A stretch of 64,000 bases of DNA, from contig JADDOH010023167.1 of the NCBI GenBank assembly GCA_016648135.1, positions 372,001 through 436,000 on the forward strand, read 5' to 3'. The notes below the pieces were generated by a model. The model saw nothing but the letters and a program-made list of their open reading frames with translations. It searched no databases and was not told where the DNA came from. This DNA is from Agrypnia vestita. Its lineage: Eukaryota; Arthropoda; Insecta; Trichoptera; Phryganeidae. The number at the start of each line of letters is the position of its first letter. Within the stretch, counting starts at the first letter, position 1. This document shows positions 10,533 to 21,937 of the stretch, in pieces. Made by a program: the position numbers and the translations under genes.

Positions 10533-11440
10533 TAAATAGACATAATAATTAAGAAATATTGGAAATCAAAAATTTCTTCATCCCTTCATCTATACAATTA
10601 ATAACTGATTTAATTTAACGAATATCCCAATAGAATTGGAGGTAACCTGGTAAATTAATTAATTTTAATATTTAAATTACGGACGTCCTTCCTGACGAAG
10701 GTACAGTGGTATCGAAATCAATGTGATTTATATAAAGTTTGTTCATTTTTGAAAATTAATTAACCACAAATTTAACGCTATAAACACCAAAAACATCTAT
10801 CTTGATAGGATGCCTCCTTCAAAATTTTTTAACAGCGTTCGTATGATTTCCTTTTTTATTTGTGGAAATTTTGTACTAAAATAAAATATTTCTCAATTGC
10901 CATAAGCATAATCATTTATATTTTTTTTTAGCACTTTGATCGTTTTTTTTATATTTGTAAGGGGGGTCTTTTCAAGGATCTTTTCTGTAAATTTCTACCG
11001 AAAATAATTTGTTTAGCTTTATCAATTTTAATTTCACGATAATTATGATAAATTTTTATTATAATCCATTAAAAGCAGGTAGTACTTACGTTTAAGAGCC
11101 TTAACATAATTAAAGAAAAAATGCCTTAAAATGTTTTTGCGTAGGAAAAGGTAATTGGAAAAGCAAATTAATGCTTAAAATAATTTTATTATTTATTTTT
11201 ATTTTTTATTTATTCGAATTGAAGCTTACATGCACGAAAATGTTTTACATAGAAAAAGATTTAAACATTTGAATGATATCTGCTCCATATATTTACATAT
11301 TAATGACTTACAATAATATATATAAATAAGTTATGTGTTTACTGTGTATAATGTGTATGTGTATGGGTGTGTGAATTGAATGAATTCATTATTTTATGTT
11401 TTGATATTTATATTTTTATATTATTGTTATTATATTATAT
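10533..11440. other. AT-rich, no gene seen
   Basis: Homopolymer-rich sequence with stops in every frame. No match with other segments apart from scattered A/T runs. Confidence 0.45.
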
Positions 11441-11442
11441 AC

Positions 11443-11487
11443 GACGGACAGACAACGAAATTATAATAATTTCGTTGTCTGTCCGTC
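11443..11487. repeat. perfect palindrome at start of a 'gacggacagacaacg' element
   Basis: 'gacggacagacaacgaaatt' and its inverse meet within a few bases, giving a near-perfect hairpin of about 45 bp followed by (GTCC)n. The neighbouring 'cccgtaacttcgtgtaac' is shared in reverse with 35310-35385 and partly with 53845-53880, so this is part of a dispersed element. Confidence 0.7.
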
Positions 11488-11564
11488 CGTCCGTCCGTCT
11501 GTCTTTTCCCGTAACTTCGTGTAACGTCTGTAACTTTTTTATAAAAACTTTTTTTTCAGAACGA

Positions 11565-11770
11565 CAAAAGTTCCACGGACATTTGGTCCACCGACAAAAT
11601 GTCCACAACAAAGGTCCACGACGAAAGGTCCACGACAAAAGGTCCACAACAAGAGGTTCATCGACAAAAGGTTTACAAAAATTTGTACAACGACAAAAGT
11701 TCTACAAAAAAATTCCCAAAGATAAAAGGTCTACGAACTTTTGGTACAACAACAACAGATTCGCGGAAAT
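11565..11770 (+). repeat. degenerate minisatellite, AAAAGGTCCACGAC-like units
   Basis: About 13 imperfect copies of a 12-16-bp unit (ggtccacgacaaaa, ggttcatcgacaaa, ggtctacgaac...). The last part, 'aaaaggtctacgaacttttggtacaacaac', lines up with the end of the reversed array at 27345-27625. Open reading in three frames here is a repeat artefact, not a gene. Confidence 0.75.
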
Positions 11771-11904
11771 TTGGTCCAAATACAAAATACACCTACACGA
11801 CAAAAATCCCACGTGACAACATTATTTTGTTATTATTCCAATAATGATGATTTCTTTGTCCGTCTGCGTGTAACGTTCTTTTTTAAAAACTTTTTCCTTT
11901 TTTA

Positions 11905-11975
11905 TGAATAAATAAATATTTATTTTTTAGCAACCGACATGTAAACGTACTTCATTTTTGACGGGTTAGGGCTAG
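11905..11975 (+). mobile_element. Helitron-like 3' end
   Basis: 'aaccgacatgtaaa-gtac-tcattttgacgggtta-ggctag|t' ends in CTAG followed by T and recurs at 59280-59348. A reversed relative with 'ccgtcaaaaatga' begins at 53114. With the palindrome and minisatellite it may delimit one element of about 530 bp (11443-11975). The 5' TC end is not certain. Confidence 0.45.
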
Positions 11976-12654
11976 TACATTTTAATATTGTTCACATCAC
12001 GTGATCAAATGAAATGTAATCATCACATGTTTTTAGTTATTTTGTTATTTTACTTGCGTATGTTCTAATAACTCGTCATTAATATCATCATCACTTTTTT
12101 TCTGTCCATTGTTATTCATCGCCACGTGTATCCGTAAAAATGCGATTTACAGGACTGCAAATTACCATTGGAATGCATTACCTTAAAAATTATATCTTAC
12201 CACTATTTTATAACATTGTACACTTCGTCAATTTTGACGTGATGACATTTGGCAGATATCTTTTCGGACATTTTTCATAGAAACTTTACACATGTACATA
12301 AATAAGTACCTACTTACATCCCGTCAGTTTTATCTTAGCAAGTTTTAACGATGTTGTTAACCTGAGAAAACGAGGGTTAGTCAGCGGGTTTTAGGGCGAT
12401 TGGTTGGCTTTTTGATTTGCATTGGTGACTGGCTTCGTCCAGCGATTGTCCGTCCTACGAGCGATGTCGTTTGCCCATTGCCAATTCATTTTCTTGGTGT
12501 ATTCAAATATATCAACTATAATTTTCGGTTCATAATTATATATTTAGTATATTTATGTGAATATTTTTTTTTTTGGGATTATTTATTAAAGTGAATTAAC
12601 ACGAATAATTAAATAAAGTGTAGGTAAATAAATTTGATTAATACGTATTTGACA
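11976..12654. other. no gene recognised
   Basis: Mixed sequence with a less AT-rich patch (12350-12490) lacking long frames. No repeat partners in the window. Confidence 0.4.
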
Positions 12655-12870
12655 TTTTGGAAATTTCTGTCTGTTTCAGTCTAAAATCGACATCAGCTTT
12701 CGTTTTAGTATGAAGCGGCCATTTTGTCACGTGACCACATCCTTGGAAGATGGTCGGTTGAAGTGGATATTACTGCCTTTGCTTTTAAAAGTGATTTGGA
12801 AACACAATTCGGAAGGGATAGAGCTATATTTTCTATGCAATCTCGAATTCAATACATTCTAAATTAGTTA
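12655..12870 (-). repeat. dispersed repeat C (copy 2)
   Basis: Shares with 40470-40660 an extended match: 'cagtctaaaatcgacatca', 'tagtatgaagcggccatttt', 'ggttgaagtggatatt', 'gaagggatagagctatattt'. 'tactgcctttgctttta' is the inverse of the start of copies 1 and 3. Confidence 0.65.
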
Positions 12871-12944
12871 TGATAACTTGGTGACTTCATTCAAAACTTT
12901 TTAAGTTTTTTTTTTAAATAATGCTGTTATTTAGTTTTATACCC

Positions 12945-13090
12945 GAGATATATATGAACGAGGTATCTGCTGGCATCAGACCTCTAGGAAGACCACCAAA
13001 ACGATGGAGGGACAACTGGTCATCCAAATACCAGGAGCCGAGAAACAACAAGACACAGTCCTAACATTAGCAAAAGTAAAAGAAGAAGAC
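12945..13090 (+). pseudogene. non-LTR retrotransposon tail fragment
   Basis: Encodes 'EVSAGIRPLGRPPKRWRDNW', the P-x-GRP..RW.D motif found after the RT domain in many insect LINEs, followed by an A-rich end (agtaaaagaagaagacat). Short, with stops soon after. Confidence 0.6.
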
Positions 13091-13174
13091 ATTTATACCC
13101 CTCAATTTATTTCAGCCGTGCGGCCGATTTAAACCGCCAGTGAACTCAAGAAACGGGGTCTATTGTCTATACTA

Positions 13175-13644
13175 TCTATACTAATATTATAAAGAGGAAA
13201 GATTTGATTGTGTGTTTGAATTGAATAGGCTCCGAATCTACTGGACCGATTTGAAAAATTCTTTCACATTCAGAATCCTACATTAATTACCCTGATGAAC
13301 ATAGGCTACAGAATATTTTCAAAAATGTTAGGAATCCGTTTGAAAACTTCGATAATGTAACCCAACGTGTGAAAAAATTACGAAAAAAAACCGTATATTG
13401 CGTACGCTGCGGAAATTATTGCCAATAGAGCAAAGTAATGTACTACAGTTTTATAGAGGACATTAATATCTACAAAAAGGTCTGCGAAACCATATATCTA
13501 AGTATTACAGTTATGTTACAATAACTTATGTTAACATTAGATGGAAACATTGTTTTTTAGAGAACAGCGGACCCTTTGTTTTCCCTCACAAACTTATTTT
13601 TTACTTAATCCTTAACCCTTGCAACGCCGGGCACGACCAGCTAG
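13175..13644 (+). mobile_element. non-autonomous Helitron, both ends intact
   Basis: Begins TCTATACTAATATTATAAAG directly after an A (13174) and ends ...GGGCACGACCAGCTAG directly before a T (13645): the Helitron TC...CTRR structure with insertion between A and T and no target duplication. The interior contains 'ctactggaccgatttgaaaa' and other phrases standard for lepidopteran Helitrons. 470 bp, no coding capacity. The best-preserved rolling-circle element here. Confidence 0.88.
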
Positions 13645-13654
13645 TGTATTTATA

Positions 13655-13960
13655 AAAATGTTACCAGGGATAAAGCCGACGCAAATCACGGCCGAGGGAG
13701 TCGAGTGTGAATCAGGCCCGTACCCGACGCAATTAAGTCAAATTTAGGCAGGTACCTGCCCCTGTAAGTAACGACGCAGAGCTTGCGGGGGCGGCCGTCT
13801 CGTCACGCCATCCGTCAATTAGTTCCCGTCCTGACAACACTGGCGATCTAAATTTGAAAACAGGTGTACCGGCCGCATGAGGTTGACGGTTGACATCTTG
13901 AACGCGTTCGCGGACGCCATTGTGAATTCACTTTTCATGATATAATTCGCTCTACTTGGG
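13655..13960. other. less AT-rich single-copy block, candidate conserved noncoding DNA
   Basis: GC rises sharply between the Helitron and 13960. No repeat partner, no long ORF, no LINE or TIR motif. In AT-rich insect genomes such islands are often promoters, enhancers or exons; I see no splice-bounded exon. Function is speculation. Confidence 0.35.
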
Positions 13961-14410
13961 AAGCGTTTATCATATTAAAATGCTCGTGGGAGGCACGTCC
14001 TTGTCATCGACGTAATTTATTTATTATTATTAATTCACTTAGCACGTGACGTCAGTACTAAATTTTGTTTTTTGTCATGTGCAACGTTATTAACAGCTAC
14101 CTGTCTATGTAGTCATTCGTTAAAATATTCGGCACCTAGTTAATATGTACAACGTGCCGGTGAATTATGGGCGTGGCAATGACAGTGTCGGATGTTGGAT
14201 TTTTGATAGAAACTAAAAACATGATACCGTCAAGAAACAATTTATAACGCAATTAATATATTTATATATATTAGACAATTGTTTTTATGGATAATACAAT
14301 AAGATAATTGAATTAGATAAACATATCAATAATTATAATAATAAAGATCTTACGTGCTACCTTTCTATGAAATCAGAACGATTTATGTTTAGAAAGAGAG
14401 TAGGCCTATA

Positions 14411-14813
14411 ATATTGTCACTAAGTAGAAGCGGAAGGAATTGCACATATCTACTCTTTACCTTTTACAGTGAATTGGAAATTGCTAGAAGGGTCTGGAAT
14501 GGTCCACTGGATTCTGGAAGCATTGCGAAGAGACATTTACTATACGCACACACTAAATGCACACCCGTGTGCATTTGACTAGAGTGGCTTCTTAAGTGCG
14601 TACTAAAGTGAACTAGTGCGGAACGACCTTGCGATAGAAAAAGGTGCAGCGAATTAAAGAAATACTTGTGTGGAATATTCTAGTGATAATTAGTGTAAAT
14701 TAGAGAACAGTGCTCCGATTAAATTTTTATTCAGGGATTTAATTTAATTAATAAATCGATCATTCATTTCAATGTTTCATTTTACTTCCACAGCCACTAT
14801 CCCGTGACAATAT
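14411..14813 (+). mobile_element. solo LTR with 4-bp target duplication
   Basis: The LTR spans 14415-14809, begins TGTCAC and ends GTGACA (TG...CA with short inverted termini), and is flanked by ATAT on both sides. A polyadenylation-like 'ttaataaatc' lies at about 14746. No internal domain adjoins, so it is a solo LTR left by recombination. The 4-bp duplication suggests a Ty3/gypsy-type element. Its first 40 bp are related to the LTR start at 50879. Confidence 0.8.
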
Positions 14814-14870
14814 GTCTAGAGATACTTATATAATATATAATGCAAATTCAAATTTTATATTAATTATACA

Positions 14871-15125
14871 GGTGAATCGTAAATAGCGGCAGGAACTTCG
14901 GGGAGCCTTCATCGTTAAATTTTGGATGGAAAATATTATAACACTATTGATGAAGTCAATATTTCATCAGATAAACCACATCAAAATTAGCATTTTTTCA
15001 ATACTTCTGACTTTTATTTGATAAAACGTTAGACTGTCATGAATGTAATGTAGGTAGGTATATGGAATATAAAAAATTCATTCACTTTGAGACAAGTCAA
15101 ATAAAATTATTAATACAAAAAATAA
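14871..15125 (+). repeat. diverged ACAGGGTGT-family MITE
   Basis: 'caatacttctgacttttatt', then a 'cattcactttgagacaagtcaaataaaa' phrase, matches the interior of the family at 47 and 34134. The ends are degraded. Confidence 0.45.
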
Positions 15126-15169
15126 CTGGTTCACATGTCTGCACGGTTTTAGTATATATTTTAGTACAT

Positions 15170-15255
15170 ATCATCCCCTTAGAGGTAAAACTCACTAAGT
15201 GACATTAGAGTACTTTTGAGATAATGAGGTTTAAACATTCAAAACGAGATATTAA
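15170..15255 (+). repeat. left-end fragment of the 'atcgtcccttt' TIR MITE
   Basis: 'cccttagaggtaaaactcac', then 'gtgacattagagtacttttgag' and 'ataatgaggttta', matches the left end of the complete element at 45276-45532. No right end nearby. Confidence 0.6.
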
Positions 15256-16985
15256 ATAAAGTACAAGTAATTGGTTATTTATTTTTTTGCAGTGTTGTAA
15301 ATAATTTAAGAGTGCATAAAATACAATAAAAATATTCAGGATAAATTTATATTTCATATTAATAAAGGGGTTTTTTGCAATTAGTGAATTATACCTGGAC
15401 AGAAAAAAAAGATGTTTTACTAAATTTTTTTTTCTAGGGATTGATGTTTTAATACACTCTCATTTTATACTAATAAGTTGTATTTTAGTTTTAAAAAAAC
15501 ATATTAAAAGCAAAAAAAAAACATATTAATAACATTTTTACAGTATATCTAATAATCTTCCATGCTAACACTTTTCTCATAATCGGCTGGCTGTGGAGTC
15601 TTTTAATTTCATTTCATTCTGAAATAATAATGATAATAATAAATTATAATTAATAAATATGATAAACATTTACTACTATTATTAGAAATATTTTTAATCT
15701 ATCTTTAATATAATGTCGATCCAGATGTAGTGAAACAGCGCAGCGCCTAGTTAAATGGGCTATGATTTCTCCGAAAACGGAATATTATTGAATTTCGAAT
15801 ATTATAATATAATTCATTTAAAATAATGTTTTTAAAAGCAATTAAGTAATTGCATTTATTTAGTTATTTATTATTTATACACACGTTATGATATGCTATA
15901 CTAGTCATATTATAAAATTAAAATTTGTTCAAGAAAATGGATATTTGTAATTCCCGTAGTAAATATAATTAAGGTCATGACAAAAGAAATGTTAATGCAC
16001 TTAACTAATGTTCTAGGAAATGTAACTCAATTCTTTTCTAAGAATTGGGTTTTTCGACCAACTAGGCAATTAAGAATATTTGTATAATGAAATATAAATG
16101 TAAATGGGATTATCCGGATTATATTATTTGCACTTGCTAAAAGGAATTTACAGGGCCCTTTCTATGTTTTGATATTTGGAATTACCTTTATAAATAAACT
16201 ATTTTTGTCGATATGTACACAACGGGACTCACTTTATCTTTCCGTGTTCCGAAAACGTATTATGCTGGTTTATTTAACGAAACTTTTATAATAGCTATTT
16301 TTCACACCGCAAAGAACACTATATAAAAAAAATCCCAATAATAAATAATAATAATAATAATAAGAATAAATTTTAAAACCATCAACAAAAATACTTATAT
16401 ATAGAAGTTCATAAACTAATTACAACGTCATTTAAATCTTTTTATCTATAAACCATGAAAAACCACACTATAAAACAATATTTAACTAGACTTTACACCA
16501 TTAAGTTCCGTCGCTCGAGTTACAATATTATTGCATTTAGTGAAACAACGAAGACAATTTTTCAATTTTGCCGCCAGTGTGATTTGATTATTGAAATTTA
16601 AGTGATTTGATGAGTTTTACCTGGACAGAATTATTGAAAATTTTCAAATGATGAGTTAAACCATTAAATAGCTTTGAATAGAGAAGGAATATTTATTGTT
16701 CCAATCTTTTCTGCACTGGCCTCTATGTTTATGACAGCTGTTGCCGTAATCATACATATAAAGAGTTTTGTCTATGGAATGGCACAAAATGTCATCGGCT
16801 TTTGTCAGCCGGCGCGCGTGATCAGAACTATGATAAAAACGGTATATTTCAGAAAACGAAATCGGAATTTGTTCCGGTGGAATAATAGATGAACCACGTC
16901 GCCAAATGATGCGCACTGACATAGTCATCCGTGAGTAATAACATCGTAATGATAATGATTGCCTCGCCACAATCGTTTTAATATT
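15256..16985. other. AT-rich, no supported gene
   Basis: Many A/T homopolymers; (AAT)n at about 16338-16362. Overlapping frames exist on both strands at 16656-16970 (104 codons on minus), but neither shows a recognisable motif, and both-strand openness argues for chance. It could be unique host DNA. Confidence 0.4.
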
Positions 16986-17580
16986 ACGAATACAACAATT
17001 TTTTATTAGAGTTTTTGTTTCGTCAGTATTTTATAGTTTTATTTTTGCAGTAGCAGAATCGGCTCGACAGTCACTCGCTTTCAAAATGTTCTGGAACCTT
17101 GCTTTCATAATGTATGACGCAACTATTTTGTCTATAGACGTACCACTATAAATTGGCGTGCGAGGGAGGGCGCCCCTGTCGCGTAACAGAACTTGCTAGG
17201 TTGTAAATTTATTTCACAATACATAATGTACTGAATGTCCGGTGACCGGTGTCAGAGTCTTTAATAGAAATTTGGTCGGGTAACAGCGCGCTCCGCGGCG
17301 GCCGCTCTATCTGTCAAACTGTCAAACGGTAATATCGGTCCATTATTTGCCTTTTCAGCTTCGCAAAACTTTAATACTTGATTGGCAATTGTTCTTGTAC
17401 CATCCCGGACTGTTTTGGATGTTTTGGACAAAATAATTCAGTGTATATTGGTAATCAAGATGACACAGCTCGCGCTCAAAGACGAGAATGAACTGAATGA
17501 CAGGGCGAGGGGTTACCGCCGGGTGCGGGCGGGACGGGTTTTAGTTCCAATGTCGCCGCACGCCAATTTACGTTAGGCAA
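16986..17580. other. less AT-rich single-copy block
   Basis: Includes GC-rich runs (17150-17190, 17285-17315, 17500-17570) without repeat partners, apart from 17235-17275, which matches the arms of the inverted-repeat element at 21553. A 64-codon frame (17382-17576) has no known motif. Candidate host regulatory or untranslated sequence. Confidence 0.3.
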
Positions 17581-18544
17581 GCAATACAACTGAAGATTTG
17601 ATGGATGTAGTGAGCAAGGGAATATTAAGGTTGGTTTCATACTTCATGACCATAACCACTCCCTTGCCCCTGACCAAAATACTATACTATAGTAAAGTCC
17701 ACTATAGTATCTAGACATCCGGGGAGATCTGTTAAAGCAGTCAGGTCCAAAAATATTTTTAACATTTATTTATGATTTATTTAGATGATAAAAAAAAATG
17801 ATCACAATAAACATGAACAAAAACATTGTTCATGTCGCCTTTTTATTTTTCTGTGAAAAACAATTATTCGGCCGTATTCCGAAAATAGCAATATTGGGAT
17901 CTTAAGATTGTTATCCCAAAACCTAATAGACGAGAATAAAAAAAATAAATAAACGAGGCCTAGGTATACGTCGGTGTTCGTCGTACTCAAATAAGGAGAT
18001 TTGTATATTTTTAAATATCTCTCTCAAAGTAAATAAATACCTTTACTTGCGATGTCTAATTTCTGCAGTGCCTTCAGAAAAGGGATTGATTTCTTCGGTA
18101 CCTTCTTATCTGTTTTGACAGAGCTTCAAACGGATTACCGAAGTACCTATCGCAAACGTAACATCACAATTGTCATGTTTCAACTAAAATTGCATGAAAT
18201 AAGTGCTAGTGCTGTATTAAAAGATTATAATAAAATATATTTTCATATATGCACTTATTAATTTCTTCTCCCACAGCGTACTGATGTAAAATTATGGCAA
18301 AATTGTCATTGTCGCGTAGGACTCGTATTTATTCTCATCTATTAATAGTTGGCATAACAATCTTGACATCCAAAAATTGCTTTTTTTCATAATACGGTCG
18401 ATTATCTTTATACAATTGCATTGAAAAAAAATAATAATTAGGGTAAATTTTTGTCAACGCGTTCTTTTTTTGTTGCGTATGCAAGTATAAAATGGCAGAA
18501 ACTTTGTAGATAGATGTTACGTAAGGTCTTACTATTTTAATCAA
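17581..18544. other. no gene recognised
   Basis: AT-rich with scattered short frames lacking motifs; 'actatagtaaagtccactatagta' at 17680-17712 is a small repeat. Confidence 0.4.
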
Positions 18545-18860
18545 GGATAAATTATAGAAGTCTCATAGAGACAAAGCTAATTTATTTATGAGTAAAGTGG
18601 ATGGAAGTCTCTTTTACGACGACTCAGGGCTTACAACCTGAATGAGCTGGTTCAAGTGATCACTCTACATAATTCAACGTTCACCAATTCCATGTTAAGA
18701 ACATCCACACAATATAATTTTTTTTTAAAGTTCTATATCTATATATGTTCGAATCAAGGTTATATCATTATATTACTATGGTGTCTGCAAGAGACATCTG
18801 TTAATTTTTTTCTCATAAACAAGTTAGTATACATAGCTTTCGTAATGATAGCTCTAAATT
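18545..18860 (+). mobile_element. 'gtctc-gagac' MITE, left-arm copy
   Basis: 'aattatagaagtctcatagagac', 'ggatggaagtctcttttacgac', 'gtgatcactctacataatt', 'cgttcaccaattcc', 'acatccacac' in the family order. The right inverted arm is missing. 600 bp upstream of a sister copy in the same orientation. Confidence 0.65.
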
Positions 18861-19142
18861 TTTATTTTTTAAGTGCAGTTTTTTTTAACAATATTCCTTT
18901 TAACGTATACCTATATGATATTCTTTCAATTTATTAAACATATCTCCTAGAATCCGCCTGAAAATCAGGATTTCCAGTTTTTAACTCCTATAATGCACCA
19001 GCATATATTTTTAAACAATGTTTTCATATGAAACTTTTATATTATATATTTATATAAACAATATAGGTATATTTTTTAACAATATTTTTATATGTTCCAA
19101 GAACACAATTCCTAAATTTTGTTCCCAGAGAGATGATTTATT

Positions 19143-19440
19143 AATTAAAGATAAATTATAGAAGTCTCGTAGAGACGAAGCTTATTTATATATGAGAAAA
19201 GTGGATGGAAGTCTTTTTTACGATGGCTCAGGGCTTATAACCTGAATGAACTGGTTTAAGTGATCACTCTACACAATACAACGTTCACCAATTACATCGT
19301 AAGAACATCCACACATTATCAAATTTCATGAAAGTTCTATATATATTTTCAAATCAAGATTCTTTCAAACATTACAATCGTCTGTGCTAGATACATCTGT
19401 TGATTTTTTTCGCATTAACAAGTTAGTATACATAATGTAT
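19143..19440 (+). mobile_element. 'gtctc-gagac' MITE, second left-arm copy
   Basis: Closely similar to 18545-18860 over some 290 bp, including the end 'aacaagttagtatacata'. The spacing suggests an old segmental duplication of about 600 bp, or two insertions. Confidence 0.65.
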
Positions 19441-19659
19441 AAAAAATGTATAAAAAAAATATTTTGTGGGATGTGTGGATGTGTCATTTACATTTCAAAG
19501 TCGAATTATTATTATTTTGTCTACGTGTCATATAATATCAGAGCGCCAAATTGAATACGGTAAATAAATTATTTGTGATGCTTAGAATGATTAAGCTGGC
19601 AGCGGAGAAAAGCATTAAAGTTTTCTTGTACGCAAGCTGCATGTTTTTTTATAAAAAAA

Positions 19660-20010
19660 AATGTAGAAAAGAAAGAGACGTTATTTTGTGTGAATTCCAA
19701 CGAGGCAAAAATGCATCGGTTGTATCATACTGTGGTTGTATGCAGTAAACACGTGTATGTGTGCAGCGTTTGGGAGGGATTCAATAGGTGTTCGTAGCTG
19801 CCAAACATGGCTAACCAAACTCAGTTCCGGAGATTGCAAGCCTACAAGAGCCTACAAGAAGATTCTTGAACTGGACGGCCGTCTAAGATCGATGATGACA
19901 TTTCGCGGTCCATGACAGAGATTAATCTACATCTAACAACCAGGGAGATTGCAAATGGGTTTAGCATTATTCCACAGCATAATTTAAGAGTAACTGATCA
20001 CACAATACAA
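19660..20010 (+). pseudogene. mariner transposase N-terminal relic
   Basis: Successive frames encode 'EFQRGKNAS', 'CQTWLTKLSSGDCK' and 'GRPSKIDDDISRSMTEI', then 'LHLTTREIANGFSI'. These are the two helix-turn-helix units and GRPS linker of the mariner DNA-binding domain, in the right order. At least two frameshifts and a stop separate them. The DDE/D catalytic domain is absent. The second mariner relic, at 60400-61054, is a different lineage judging by its linker. Confidence 0.82.
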
Positions 20011-20154
20011 CTTTAACCAGGATTTTTCTAAATATAATCTAAAAGACAAATAGACAATCTTAAAATATTTAAAAAAAGATATTAAGTGAAAATGTTTTAT
20101 ATGTATTTTTTAGAACACAATTATTGGAATTTGTCTACAGAGGAATAATTATTA

Positions 20155-20585
20155 ATTGAGATCAATTATAGAAGTCTCACAGAGACGAAGCTAATTATAG
20201 GGTAAACGTGTGTGGAAGTCTTACAGGATAATCCCGGACTTATGACCTGTGTGAGCTGGCTTAAGTACCTAAATAAATTTTAAATTAATATATTCTACGT
20301 CATGGGTAGGACTACAGATGTTTCTAATATAGTCCTTTCGAATATATGAATGAATCTGATTTCGAACATATATACAACATTCAAAATTTCGACAATATGT
20401 TGATATTCTTACGGTGAAATTGGCGAACGTATTGTGCATTGTGTAAGCAGTGTGTAAAGTGATCACTTAAGCCAGCTTATATATATGGTAAGCCCTGAAC
20501 CGCCCTATAAAGACTATCATACACGTTTCTCACATGAATAGATTCATCCCTGTGAGACTTCTATAAATTTTCTTAATTCATATTA
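20155..20585. mobile_element. 'gtctc-gagac' MITE, inverted-arm copy
   Basis: Left arm 'attatagaagtctcacagagac' at 20165 and right arm 'tccctgtgagacttctataaat' ending near 20575 are inverted. The interior carries 'gtgatcacttaagccagc' in reverse. Like 7041-7608 it retains both ends, but it is more diverged. Confidence 0.65.
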
Positions 20586-20659
20586 ATTTAATTTATTTTA
20601 TTTTGATAAAACAGATTAACTTTTAAAAAAGATTCATTAAAAAAACTCTTATATACCTA

Positions 20660-20795
20660 CTAGTAAAACAACTATTTCACGGTAATTTACAAGCAGATTC
20701 CCGCCTACATTATGAGTGGAAAATTTTCATGCAACTATGTGATTCAAAATTGTCATTTTTATTCAATATTTCTGACTTATCTGCTCTAAAATGAT
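20660..20795 (+). repeat. ACAGGGTGT-family MITE fragment
   Basis: 'agattcccgcctacattatgagtggaaaa' and 'caatatttctgactta' match the family; ends lost. Confidence 0.5.
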
Positions 20796-21060
20796 GTACT
20801 ATAATTAAATTAACTAATATAATTGACGAAATACCAAAAACTAAGACAACACATGGACAGAAAAATTACTCATACATAGGGACTAAAATATGTAACATAT
20901 TTAAAACAGACTTCCCGAAAATCAGAATATACTCAATTAATAAAATAAAAGCTTTAGCAAACAACTGGCTCACCTCCAAAGGTAGAACAGCAACTGAAAA
21001 TTTACTTACTGTAATTGCATAATAATGTCTATAAATAAAAATATATACCTATATAAATAA
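20796..21060 (+). pseudogene. non-LTR retrotransposon ORF2 C-terminus
   Basis: Encodes 'PKTKTTHGQKNYSYIGTKIC' and '...IKALANNWLTSK', then a stop at 21020-21022 and an AAATAAAT-type tail. The 'T-THG-..NYSY.G...' block followed by an (N)F/NWL tail is the usual last 70 residues of jockey/CR1-like ORF2. Upstream is a MITE fragment, so it is strongly 5'-truncated. The frame is open through its end. Confidence 0.6.
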
Positions 21061-21295
21061 ATAAATTAATTAAGAAAAATAAAAAACTTTAACCCTTTTT
21101 ACATTAAACAATTATTCTACACATATTTACACTTGGACTTATGACTCACTCAACTTATCACTAACATTGCACTTGATACTTTGTAGATACATAATTACTA
21201 CCTTATAAAAATAAATATTACTGACGAATTCAAAAAAATATTATAATTGTGTTCTATAACGCCACTCTGGGACAGGCGTAGCCTAGTAGAGTGGC

Positions 21296-21405
21296 ACAAT
21301 CCACAAATTTAACAACAAAAAATGTGTAATTTTATCTTATATTTTTATTGTTAAATTAATATTAAGTAGCTTTATTTGTAAACAAGGATTTTTTGAAATA
21401 AATTT
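21296..21405 (+). repeat. dispersed repeat, likely LINE 3' UTR (copy 2)
   Basis: Shares 'cacaaatttaaca', 'gtgtaat.ttatctta' and 'gtaaacaaggattttttgaaa' with 1700-1785. It contains a 25-bp or so extra segment, so the copies are not recent. Confidence 0.5.
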
Positions 21406-21552
21406 AAAAAAGTATTTAAAATACATAGGCTACGAAAACAAAATAAAATGATTTAGACTAGAAATTTGAACTGTTTTCTTTTGCGAGATTTTAGTAATTA
21501 TTTTTTTACTTGAATTAAGGGGAATGAATCTTTAATATTCAATATAGAGTTT

Positions 21553-21915
21553 ATCTGGTTAGTGTGACCAGTGACCAGTGTCGGAGCCTTTAAAGCTTAA
21601 AATATGATCAATTTCATCGAAAAATCACCCCCTGTGTCATTTTCCTCTAGCCTTAATGAAATAGAAATGGTGTGTTTATTTTCCTAATATCTGCCCATGT
21701 AGATATCAAAGAGGTTTCTTTTGAAAGATAACACAATAAGGATCAATCTAACGTTAAATATTTCAAAAACTTTGAAAAAGAGGCGAGAAATAATTATTTT
21801 TAAAAAATTACCAAAAAATAAAGATATGTTTTTTCTGACATACCTATAGGGGATGTTTTGTCGATGAAATTGATCATATTTTATGCTATTAAAGACTCCG
21901 ACACCGATCACCGAA
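21553..21915. mobile_element. inverted-repeat MITE ('tcggag-ctttaa' family)
   Basis: Left arm 'gtgtcggagcctttaaagc..aaaatatgatcaatttcatcg' and right arm, its inverse, at about 21855-21915 enclose some 230 bp. A fragment of the same arm is at 17235-17275. The 75-codon frame inside (minus) shows no transposase motif. Confidence 0.65.
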
Positions 21916-21937
21916 CACTGTGTAAGTTACTTTAAAA

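Noticed and set aside
11367..11816. 149-codon plus-strand frame
   Set aside because: Runs through a palindrome, (GTCC)n and a minisatellite; low-complexity translation.
16656..16970. 104-codon minus-strand frame with an overlapping plus-strand frame
   Set aside because: No recognisable motif, open on both strands, no splice or start context. Kept only as part of an unannotated stretch.
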